Assembly: GCA_964019055.1 (NCBI GenBank)
Contig: OZ025211.1
Location: 16,289,216 to 16,353,215 of the forward strand
Direction of reading: 5' to 3'
Length of the DNA stretch: 64,000 nucleotides
Source of the DNA: Anthopleura xanthogrammica
Lineage: Eukaryota; Cnidaria; Anthozoa; Actiniaria; Actiniidae
Position 1 is the first letter of the stretch, and each line of letters begins with the position of its first letter. The translations under genes and the position numbers were made by a program. A model generated the notes under the pieces. That model saw only the letters and a program-made list of their open reading frames with translations, did no database searches and was not told where the DNA came from. Shown here piece by piece: positions 12,222 through 24,200 of this stretch.

Positions 12222-15200
12222 CTGATGCTGATGTTGATGATGACGAGAACGAAAAGTTGTATTTTTGTCCTGAGGAGGGGTGCATACGGTCATTTAAAAG
12301 ATATCATTCTCTGGAAAACCACCTCGATTGTGGACGACACAAATGCATGATAGAGCATGAAACACTGTACGATAAAGCGATGAATCTATACGCTAACAAA
12401 CTGGAACATGGAGCTAGCACTATTCCTGAATCAGGTGCGGAAGAAATGAGCCTACCAATAGATCATGCAAAAGTACTACCGATGGGCTGGGCACTTAAGA
12501 CTACAGCTAAAAAAAAGAGGTTCACCGACAACCAAAAGAAGTACCTGATCGAAGTTTTTCAAACAGGAGAACGGACAGGTCAAAAAGCCAACCCGTCAAA
12601 CGTTTCAAAGGCGATGAGGACAGCCAGAAACAGCGACGGAGCTCGTTTGTTTGGAAAGGACGAGTTTCTGACATCTCAACAGATATCTAGTTTTTTCTCA
12701 CGCGTAGCGGCAAAGAAAAAGATCGCGAATGACGAAGATGATTATTCAGAGTCAGAACAACACCAGCAAGATGTGGAAAACGAGCTACAAGAATTAGCAG
12801 ACAAAGTAATGGATGAGCTAGCTGTACAACATCCAATCATGTTTGAAGCATATGACATTTGCAAACTAGCATCTCAGTCAAAACTATCCAAATTTTCTAT
12901 AACGATGTTACAATATATGTGTACCTCGTTGGAACTGGACATTTCTTCTATTAAAATAAAGCGCAAGAAGCCATATATAGATCTTCTCGAGAAATTGGTC
13001 GCCACCTGTAGCTGTTCAACGACTAGCTAGAGTATTTGAAGCCGTCATCTTGCAGCACGTCCATATTCAGGTATACTGAACTAACTAAAGTAAGTAGAAA
13101 AAGGAGATAGAGGTGCTGGATCTTTACGATCATTAAAAGACGAGTATACCAATATGGGGAGGGGGTGGGGGAGTTCACTGAAATGAAAATGAAAAAAAAT
13201 GAAAACCACTGAGTAGGGTAGCAATTCGTAATCAAAAGTAGCTAAAAGTATAAAAAAGTAGGGTTTTGTTTCTGTCAGTGGTCTTTTGCTAAGGGATAGA
13301 TCTCAATGTCAAATCCCTACCCCATGCCCGCATCCTTCCCTTAACCGGGTGATGTGTGTATTGCAGGAACGCAAATACAATCTGACAATTACATGTCAAA
13401 GTTAATTAGGTCCAGTCATCCTTATCTTGTCGATCAAAAAATATCGTAGAGTTGGAACTTGTGAAGCTCACTATTTTATTTGAACGAAGGTGAATTATTA
13501 GATTATTATCTGATAAACTCAATAAAATGAAAAACAACTTCAAAAAATTCGAATAAGAAAGCAAAAACACGAATAATTTCAATTCAAATGATGAGTACCA
13601 TAATATAGATCGAAGTGCTTTGCATAAATTATGCAGCGCTTAGAGGTTCACTATAAACCGAAATTACAAGATTTAGAGCAAAAAAGTTTTTAAAATCCTC
13701 CAATTTTAAAGGCAAAACATGATTTTGTTGTTTTTGTTTTTATTTCAAGACAGTTTGCGATAAAATAAGAAAAGCATGACTGTTTATGCAAATTGTTTAC
13801 CGCGACTTGGCAATTTTACTGATCTTAGCCGACGTTAGACTTGCACGATTTTGGGCAAGTTCAGAGCTCCATAACTTCGCTCGAATACATTTACCCAAGC
13901 TGATTTTTTCACAGTCATATATTTACTATCTTAACTTTCAGACTACAGAATATTATCGAATAATTTTTGGTAGCACACAGTAAAATAATTTTTGTTTTTG
14001 CCCTATTTTTGTGAAAGCGAAAAGTATAACTTAGAAATATTTTTTAAATAATGCTACAAAGTAGGTGGAAATCCATATAAAGGCTAGGGACTAAACTTAA
14101 GATAATAATGAACAACTTTGAGAAGGTTTCGAGTCATTACAGTATTTAATTTTGCCACACGAGGCCGCCAAAGTTGACAAAAAATCGAACGTCTCAAAGC
14201 GGCGCTTTGACGAAATTCCGTTTTTCGCGATTTTCTCCTAAAATATTCAATCTTTTTCAAAACAAAAAGCACCATGATGTATTTCATGTTAAGGGCTACC
14301 TATGGTTCAAATATGAGCAAAATCGATTTTTTGAGCGTTGCCGCGATTGTCTGGTTTTTACAGATATCTTCTCTTAATTAATAGCTACCTACACAAGACC
14401 GTGATCATTGATCTTGCATGTGTGCATATGTGTGCATGAGTAACTAATATAATTTTTTTTCATATATTATTTTAGCTGTTAAGCAAACTATAAAGCAGCT
14501 GATTAAAAGGTCAGCTCGACCTTCAGCTAAAGACACCAGACGGGGGAGGGTGCCGTATGAACCGAAAAAGGCACCTCCCTTTACACTCCACCAGATGATG
14601 CGAATGTGCAACTACTGTTTGAAAACACTGGAGGTACTCAATTAGGAGCTTATTTATGTATTTATCTATATGTACTTTCATAATTTATATTTTCATAAAC
14701 TTATGAATTATTATCAATTTTATCTCCTTCTTTAAATATTATTAATTGCCATACTGTATACCAGGTGTCTGGATTGTTGGCGACTGCTTGTTTTTTTCCA
14801 CCCACTTCTATGTGTTCTTATCATTCTTGTTTAATCTTTTTTACTTACAGGGTCTTGTGTGGTTTATGGCTCTGGACTGTGACATTATTCTCTTTTGCTC
14901 TCTTCTTGCAAGGGGAGGAACCTCTCCGTTTGAAGGTGAAGCATCTAAAACTGCCTCACAACTATTCAAGTACATGTAAATAATAAATCATTAATTGTCA
15001 AAAAATATAACCTGGAAATTAAGACTAAGTGGTGCAAGGGAGATGTATTTAGTAGCTTGTGGAAATTTCCATAAATTGTTGCACTGACAGAAAGCATGGA
15101 GGCTTTTAAGACAATATTGTTTCATATTGACTGCATGTGTGTCTCAAATGAATACATGTATCAGGGTCCTGATAATTATGATATTTCCCAGCATACCATT

Positions 15201-18200
15201 GAATCAGATTCTTAAGCTACACACACTTTAACTTAGCTATATACACACTTTTAATTTAGACATTAAAAGTTGTTCCAAACCCAAAGAATCCCGAAGACTG
15301 AATTGAGGCAATTATATTATATTCACCAGTCTACAATCTACTAAATATATTTCCTTATATCCTTTGTAATGCACTTATCAGACGTTAGGGTACGCAATTT
15401 TAAATAAAGTCATAAGAACCCAGTATTTTGAACTCGCTGTAGTAGTTTAATCAACAAACGACACGGTATTATACGGAATTATACGGTTCGAAAACTACAA
15501 AACAAAGCAAGGAAAATAGGGTTATAAACTACAATAAATACAGAGAAATTACAAACAATTATCTAGGAAATCCTTACTTACATTACTGGGCCTTTTTATA
15601 CGAATGGAAGTCGAGAGATTGAAATAAAAATGTAGAAAATATAGCAAGAACTTATATATTATTACTAGCACATGGGTTTCTTAGCTCAACGTCTTCCCTA
15701 CGTTATACCCTCCGGCGCGACTCCGCTGACCGGAAGTGTCAAAAAATTAACCGGAAATCACAACAATATGAACGACAAAAACAGTACAGTATCAAGAACG
15801 TTCAGCCATTACATCCCGCCTCCAATGCGTTGCCACTGCGATGCATTTAGATACACGGATGGCTGAAATATTGATATCTTCAAGTGTTCATTGTTCATGG
15901 ATGAGCCGTGGATCAGTATACGGACAAGATCAGTTATCAGACTGCAGCATATCTCCCTCTAGTAGACAAATCTTGTCAACGGGCCGATCGTACACTCCAG
16001 TTTGGGTCTTCACTTGAACGGATCGCACAAGGCCATCTGATCCTGGATAGGTGTCGACGATGAGCCCAAGAGGCCAACGTAGACGTGCAGTATTGTCGTG
16101 CTTCACTAGTACCAAGTCTCCAACTTTAAGGCTACGCTTTGGGCGCAGCCACTTCTGGCGCACTTGAAGTGTTGGCAGGTATTCGCTCAGCCAGCGCTTC
16201 CAGAAGACGTCTGCCATATATTGAACCTGACGCCAACGTCTCCTGTAGAGATCTTGTTTAACGAACATTCCTGAAGGAAGGGTTGGGCCCGAACGAAGCA
16301 AGAGAAGATGGTTTGGTGTCAGAGGAGTAAGATCCTTCGGATCGTCCGAGATCCTTGTGATGGGACGTCCATTGACAATTCCTTCGACGATGCACATCAA
16401 GGTTGACAGTCCTTCATCATCTAAGACCTGTAGGGGAAGTAGACCTCTCAGAACTGAACGAACAGTACGGATCTGTCTCTCCCAGACACCTCCCATATGG
16501 GAAGCACCTGGTGGGTTGTAGATCCACTGTATTTCCCTCTTGCGAAGAAAGTCATCAATTTGAGCTTGATTCCACTGTTTGAGGGCTCGTCGCAGTTCTA
16601 CTTGAGCACCGGTGAAGTTAGTTCCATTATCAGAACGGATCTCAACAGGTTCGCCACGGCGAGCGATGAATCGCTGAAGTGCATTTATGAAAGAATCAGT
16701 CTCAAGTGTGTGACTAACTTCAATGTGGATGGCTCTTGTAGTGAGGCAGGTGAAGATGCAACCGTACCTCTTGAGTTCGCTCCTGGCTCGTTTTACGAGA
16801 AAGGGTCCAAAATAGTCCACCCCTACGCGTGTAAAGGGTGCTTCGTTGGGTGTTATGCGGTCCTTAGGCAGATCTCCCATGAATTGAGACACTGGCTGTG
16901 CCCTCAATTTCTTGCATGTGATGCATTTGGATAGTACTCTTCTTACCGTCGCTCTACCCTTCACGATCCAAAACCTTCGTCTTGTCTCGGCGAGGACGCG
17001 TTCAATGCCAGCATGGCCAGTCATGGCATGGTAATGCAGAATGACGAGATTAGTGACGTGATGATTGGCAGGTAATATCAAAGGGTGCTTCGTCTGGAAG
17101 TGCAGGTCAGCATTGTTGAGTTTCCACCTACTCGCTTAGTTCCATCCTTGCTCTGAAACGGGGACAGCTTCAGCAACGAGTTATCCTTGCGCCTTCCAAA
17201 CGTTTGGCACTGCACATGGACAATAATAGCCGTAGCAGCGACTCTGAGTTCGTTTACGGTTAACCTGCCAGATATTGGTTTCCTGGTTTTCATGTATTGC
17301 TTGAACCGAAGGAGCCAAGCAACCGACTTCTTAAGGCTATCCCATGACGAGTGTCGCTGTACAAGTAAATCAATGGGGTCTGCGTCACCAGTAGCGACAG
17401 TGTAAACCTTGCGGTTTGGTTTGACTTCAACTGCGTCTTCCAGCATTGAGCATTTAAACTCTGGTTGTGTTGGCCATTCCTTCCTCTCTTTCCACAGGAA
17501 AGGTGGACCATGGATCCATCTGGAGGTGCTCACCACTTCTACTGCCGTCATACCACGGGAGGCATCATCGGCCGGGTTTGAATCTGAATCAACGTACCTC
17601 CACTGACTTGGGGTCGTGTGCTCTTGTATAGCAGCAACTCTGTTAGCAACGTAAGTCTGATACCGCTTGTCTTCCTGTTGCAGGTACCATAGGACTATCA
17701 TACTGTCTGACCAGTAGACCGATTCCTGAAGGGGTACTTGTAGCTCTTTCCGCAATAACTTATCAAGCTTCACTGCTTCAACAGCGGCCGCCAATTCCAA
17801 TCGAGGAATGGTGGTAGGTTTAAGTGGGGCCAGTCGAGACTTTGACATGAGGAATGAACAATGGAGGGTTCCATTATTATCAACCATCCTGAGGTATGAT
17901 ACAGCTCCATAGCCCTGCTCTGAAGCATCTGCAAAATGGTGTAGTTCTGCAGAGGCTGTTTCGAAACCCTTTTCGAACGGCAAAGTTCTGGATCAGTGGT
18001 AGATCTTGTAGCCATCGGCACCACTGCTCCTTTATCTCCGTTGGCATGGGATCATCCCAGCCAGATTTAATTCGGCTAAGTTCTTGGAATAACATCTTCG
18101 CCCTTAGTACGAAGGGGCTCACAAACCCAAGCGGGTCATACACTGAGCTGACGGTACTCAGTAGCCCACGCCGAGTAAATGGCCTTTCTTCTGGGTGCAC

Positions 18201-21200
18201 ATCAAATCCGTAGGTGTCGGCCTCCACCTGCCATAATACGCCGAGAGTTCTTTCAGCAGGCAACAGCTCTTGATCTAAGTCAAGTGTCTTGACTTCCTTG
18301 GACCACTCAACTTCCGGCACGGTGCGGAGAACTTCTCTTGAGTTGCTGATCCATTTGGTAAGGTTGAAACCGCTCCTTGATAGCAGCTCTCGCAACTCTT
18401 TGACTAGACTCACTGCCTCCCCAAGGGAGGCAACAGACTTTAAACAGTCGTCAACATAAAAATTTCTATCAACTGTGGAGATCGTGTTTGGATCAAAGTC
18501 CTTTACATTGTCCTGTGCACATTTCTTCAGTGCAAAGTTGGCACAACTGGGGGACCACACTCCTCCGAAGAGGTGGGTTTTCATCCGGTACACCAATGGA
18601 GTCTTAGTCGGGTCATCATCTTTCCACCAAAGGAATCGAAGAGCATCACGATCATTTTCACTCACGTGTACCTGGTTGAACATGCCCTGGATATCTGCCA
18701 TCAAAGCAATAGGCTCCTGCCTAAAGCGAAGCAATACGCCGACAAGGCTATTCGTCAGATCAGGGCCTTGATGGACTTTGTCATTCAAAGACACTCCTCG
18801 ATACTTGGCAGCGCAATCGTATACAAGTCTGCACTTGTCTGGTTTTCTTGGATGCAACACTGGATGATGGGGAAGGAACCAAGTGTAGCCTTCTCTACCT
18901 TTCAGATTATCATCTGTCACAGGCTCAGCATACCCTTTTTCAAGGAGTTCGTGTACACTCGCAATATACTTTTCTGACAACTCCGGGTTTTTCTGTAGTC
19001 TCTTCCCAAGAAGATGCAGCCGATGTTCGGCCATCAGACGGTTGTCTGGCAACTCAGGTGGTCTTTCTTTAAATGGAATGTCCATGGTGTAGTGTTGATC
19101 AACAAGCTTTACTGATTCTTTCCAAACATTCAAGGCCTTTCTGTCGCTGCTAGACAAGCCTAGGCTGTCACCACAATCATCATCTTCTAACTTCCAAAGG
19201 GTTTCTAGTTGACGCTCAATGTTCAGTTCTGGTTTGGCGCTTGTGAAGTTCGAGGAGGTGAAAGTGGCTAGCTTGTCTTGGCCAATAGGGCCATTCATGA
19301 CCCAGCCTAAAGCAGTGAGACAAGCATATGGCTCACCAGGCTTCCCTCTTCGGGTCTCCTCCGGGAATGTAAGGTCTGGAGTGTCCTGTCCAATGAGCAA
19401 ATGAACCTCATTGACATTCAGCTTAGGCATGCATATATCTTCTAGGTGAGGCCATTCTTTGAGGTCGGTTGACGTGGCCAAGTTGTCCAGCCCGATGTTC
19501 AAAGAAGGACGGACCATTACTCCTGTCATGTCGAATTGTGGTCCACCATTTACGTTTGAGACTTGCAGGTTGACGAAATCTGCTTTGACTGGAGTGTTGC
19601 TTTCGTGAATAGTAGACAAATTACATGTATAATTCTTTCTTGGGACACCTAGGTGTTGGGCAAGTTCTTCCGAACAATATCCACTGGTTCCACCAGGATC
19701 TATTAAAGCATAGGTATCCGTGTAATTATCAAGTCCTTTGCCCCTCACACGAACAGCAACAATGGGAAGGGCAACCTTTTCCTTGCCTCCGGCCACAAAA
19801 TGACTGTTACCTGAAGCCTTGGGTTGTTCAGGTTGTCTTGCAACTTCAGATTCTTGGGGTAGCCTGGGTGGCAGATGTAGAAATTTGCTGTGCTTTTGAC
19901 CACAGCCATCGATGGTGCACACAAAGGGCCTACTACAGTCCCTACCCAGGTGACCAGGCTTAAAACAATTAACACAAAGTCTCTTAGATTGGATAAAGGC
20001 TAGACGATCTTTCACGCGAAGAGCCTTGAAGTCCTTGCACTGGGTAAGGTAGTGGTGTCCTCCACATTTCACGCAAGGCTCCTTTGGCGTACTGTAGGAA
20101 CTTGTGCTAGTCACAGGCGGGAATTGCATTACTGCAGGTGCTGGATTACTTCTAGGCACAGCCTGAGTGGCATGGCTGCCTTTACTTCTCCGTTTGGAAT
20201 CTTGAGACCTTCTACTGTCAACCCTGGCCGGTGTTTCCTTGGGTGCCAGGGTTTTTCCGAAAACTGGATCCGATTCTTGTTGTGCTGCATCCGTCACTAA
20301 ACGTATAACATCGGCGAGAGTGGGATGGCGATTTTCCTTGTACTTTATCGCGTGGTTCACTTTCAGCCAGCGGGAGTGCAGATAAGCTGGTAACTTCTCC
20401 ACTATCTGACAGAGGCTTCTGCGGGTCTCAAGCTCATTTAGGTAACCCATCGTGAGCAGAGTTTCCCTACAGGTTCGGAGCTCATCGGCGAAGGTCTGCA
20501 AACCTTGTGTGTCCTTAATCTTTGGTCGATCAAGTATCTTGGCTATCCAAGCCTGAGATATGACATCATTGTTACCGAAGCGTTCCTTAAGGAGCTCCCA
20601 TGCAAGCTGATACCCTTCCGTGGGCTCTTAGACAAGACAACATTGCAGCAAACTTCTCGCCTTTCCGGTGCAGTATTGCATAAGGCTGTTCAATTTAGAA
20701 CCATCATCATCTGATTTGCTGTCAACCGCATTAGTAAATGCTCTGATAAAGGGCCAATACTTCAAAGGGTCTCCATCGAAGGTCATCAACTCAATCTTCG
20801 GTCTCTGCAAGCTATCTACAAGCGACTGTTGGTGCATTCTGGTGTCATTCATCATCTGCTGAAGCACATCTGCAAAGGTAGTATGTGGTGCATGCTGAGG
20901 CATGGAGTCCCCTCTATACGAGGCTGAGGGGGTCCAGGGTGGTTGGCGTATCTCGGCATCACCGGGTTTAAACTGTGGGGTGTAGTGAGCCCCTCCAACT
21001 GACTGAATGGGCTCCGGAGGGGGTGGCTGTAGGTCTCGCTTCGGTGTAGATACATTTGGTGTGGAGTGGGTGAAGCGCAGATCTACTTTGGCAACTTTCG
21101 TTGCCACGTCAGTAGGTGTATCCTCCTTGGTTTCAGTATTCATCTTTAGTTGGGCTAACTCAGCCTTCATATGCTTCATTTCTTCTTCCATAATTTTGCG

Positions 21201-24200
21201 TCGTTTCTCTAACTCTAGTTGTAGCTTGATCCTTTGACGCTCCAGATTCATTTGTTCTTCGAGCTCCTGACTCTTGAGCTCGAATGCCTCCAACTCTAGA
21301 GCTTGTTGTCGCTTGACAGCCTGCACCTTAGCTTCAAGGGCAGCATTATGTTGTACTGTTTGTTCAATATCCAATTGCTTATATTGTAACTCTTTAACCT
21401 TTTCATCCTCAGCTTCATCGTCCATTTCATTGTTTTCTTCGTTTTCATCATCGTCTTGTTCATTATCTGGTTCATCGTGGTCTTTATCTTGATCCTCCAA
21501 CTCAGCAATCCAGGCACCAACTACATCGTTGAACTCATTTGCCGGAGCAATTGCATTTTGCCAATATTCTTCTGCAACCAGACGGTCATTGTCATCTGTA
21601 AGGCGGTCAGAATACGCATTGTGGGCAGTGGCAAAATCTTGCCTTAATTGGTCAAACTCTATCATTCGCTCCTTTACTGCCACAAGATTGGAGTCAACGG
21701 CCATTAGCTTATCCACGGCTGTTATGATTCTTGTTACTGCCGCCTTCGCTACGGCACGACGTGACTTGAGATGGGTAATTTCATCTTGTAATTCATTAGG
21801 CTCTTCAACGATTTCAACATTTTCTTCTCCAGACATATTTACAGCAAATAAGCCAAACAACGGCACAAATATAGCTTGGTTTGATCTTGAATTCGGTACC
21901 TGTCCCAACGGCGATAATTTCAACCACGGCGATAATTTCCAACAATGGCGATAATTTCCAACAATGGCGATAATTTTTCGAACTGTAACGCACTTATCAG
22001 ACGTTAGGGTACGCAATTTTAAATAAAGTCATAAGAACCCAGTATTTTGAACTCGCTGTAGTAGTTTAATCAACAAACGACACGGTATTATACGGAATTA
22101 TACGGTTCGAAAACTACAAAACAAAGCAAGGAAAATAGGGTTATAAACTACAATAAATACAGAGAAATTACAAACAATTATCTAGGAAATCCTTACTTAC
22201 ATTACTGGGCCTTTTTATACGAATGGAAGTCGAGAGATTGAAATAAAAATGTAGAAAATATAGCAAGAACTTATATATTATTACTAGCACATGGGTTTCT
22301 TAGCTCAACGTCTTCCCTACGTTATACCCTCCGGCGCGACTCCGCTGACCGGAAGTGTCAAAAAATTAACCGGAAATCACAACAATATGAACGACAAAAA
22401 CAGTACAGTATCAAGAACGTTCAGCCATTACATCCCGCCTCCAATGCGTTGCCACTGCGATGCATTTAGATACACGGATGGCTGAAATATTGATATCTTC
22501 AAGTGTTCATTGTTCATGGATGAGCCGTGGATCAGTATACGGACAAGATCAGTTATCAGACTGCAGCATATCTCCCTCTAGTAGACAAATCTTGTCAACG
22601 GGCCGATCGTACACTCCAGTTTGGGTCTTCACTTGAACGGATCGCACAAGGCCATCTGATCCTGGATAGGTGTCGACGATGAGCCCAAGAGGCCAACGTA
22701 GACGTGCAGTATTGTCGTGCTTCACTAGTACCAAGTCTCCAACTTTAAGGCTACGCTTTGGGCGCAGCCACTTCTGGCGCACTTGAAGTGTTGGCAGGTA
22801 TTCGCTCAGCCAGCGCTTCCAGAAGACGTCTGCCATATATTGAACCTGACGCCAACGTCTCCTGTAGAGATCTTGTTTAACGAACATTCCTGAAGGAAGG
22901 GTTGGGCCCGAACGAAGCAAGAGAAGATGGTTTGGTGTCAGAGGAGTAAGATCCTTCGGATCGTCCGAGATCCTTGTGATGGGACGTCCATTGACAATTC
23001 CTTCGACGATGCACATCAAGGTTGACAGTCCTTCATCATCTAAGACCTGTAGGGGAAGTAGACCTCTCAGAACTGAACGAACAGTACGGATCTGTCTCTC
23101 CCAGACACCTCCCATATGGGAAGCACCTGGTGGGTTGTAGATCCACTGTATTTCCCTCTTGCGAAGAAAGTCATCAATTTGAGCTTGATTCCACTGTTTG
23201 AGGGCTCGTCGCAGTTCTACTTGAGCACCGGTGAAGTTAGTTCCATTATCAGAACGGATCTCAACAGGTTCGCCACGGCGAGCGATGAATCGCTGAAGTG
23301 CATTTATGAAAGAATCAGTCTCAAGTGTGTGACTAACTTCAATGTGGATGGCTCTTGTAGTGAGGCAGGTGAAGATGCAACCGTACCTCTTGAGTTCGCT
23401 CCTGGCTCGTTTTACGAGAAAGGGTCCAAAATAGTCCACCCCTACGCGTGTAAAGGGTGCTTCGTTGGGTGTTATGCGGTCCTTAGGCAGATCTCCCATG
23501 AATTGAGACACTGGCTGTGCCCTCAATTTCTTGCATGTGATGCATTTGGATAGTACTCTTCTTACCGTCGCTCTACCCTTCACGATCCAAAACCTTCGTC
23601 TTGTCTCGGCGAGGACGCGTTCAATGCCAGCATGGCCAGTCATGGCATGGTAATGCAGAATGACGAGATTAGTGACGTGATGATTGGCAGGTAATATCAA
23701 AGGGTGCTTCGTCTGGAAGTGCAGGTCAGCATTGTTGAGTTTCCACCTACTCGCTTAGTTCCATCCTTGCTCTGAAACGGGGACAGCTTCAGCAACGAGT
23801 TATCCTTGCGCCTTCCAAACGTTTGGCACTGCACATGGACAATAATAGCCGTAGCAGCGACTCTGAGTTCGTTTACGGTTAACCTGCCAGATATTGGTTT
23901 CCTGGTTTTCATGTATTGCTTGAACCGAAGGAGCCAAGCAACCGACTTCTTAAGGCTATCCCATGACGAGTGTCGCTGTACAAGTAAATCAATGGGGTCT
24001 GCGTCACCAGTAGCGACAGTGTAAACCTTGCGGTTTGGTTTGACTTCAACTGCGTCTTCCAGCATTGAGCATTTAAACTCTGGTTGTGTTGGCCATTCCT
24101 TCCTCTCTTTCCACAGGAAAGGTGGACCATGGATCCATCTGGAGGTGCTCACCACTTCTACTGCCGTCATACCACGGGAGGCATCATCGGCCGGGTTTGA

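Larger units (their letters stand above)
7770..14373 (+). mobile_element. Autonomous long-TIR DNA transposon (Sola3-like candidate)
   Basis: The 6604-bp element starts GAGAAGATATCTGTAAAAAC and ends with its reverse complement. TTAA flanks both sides (7766-7769 and 14374-14377). Terminal inverted repeats are about 994 and 983 bp. Between them is one spliced gene on the + strand encoding a 1185-aa protein with a candidate DDD triad, a C2H2 finger and a homeodomain-like segment. TTAA target duplications are known for piggyBac, Kolobok and, as I recall, Sola3. The GAG terminus, long TIRs and DDD-type triad favour Sola3, but this is from memory. The element sits inside intron 2 of the recombinase gene, in the same orientation. 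No disabling mutation is visible, so it may be recently active. Confidence 0.75.

Noticed and set aside
11764..12285. 173-codon minus-strand Ser-rich frame
   Set aside because: Antisense to the Asp tract and catalytic exon of the transposase candidate.
16497..16934. 145-codon + strand frame inside the BEL element (and its copy at 23116)
   Set aside because: Antisense shadow of the integrase frame.
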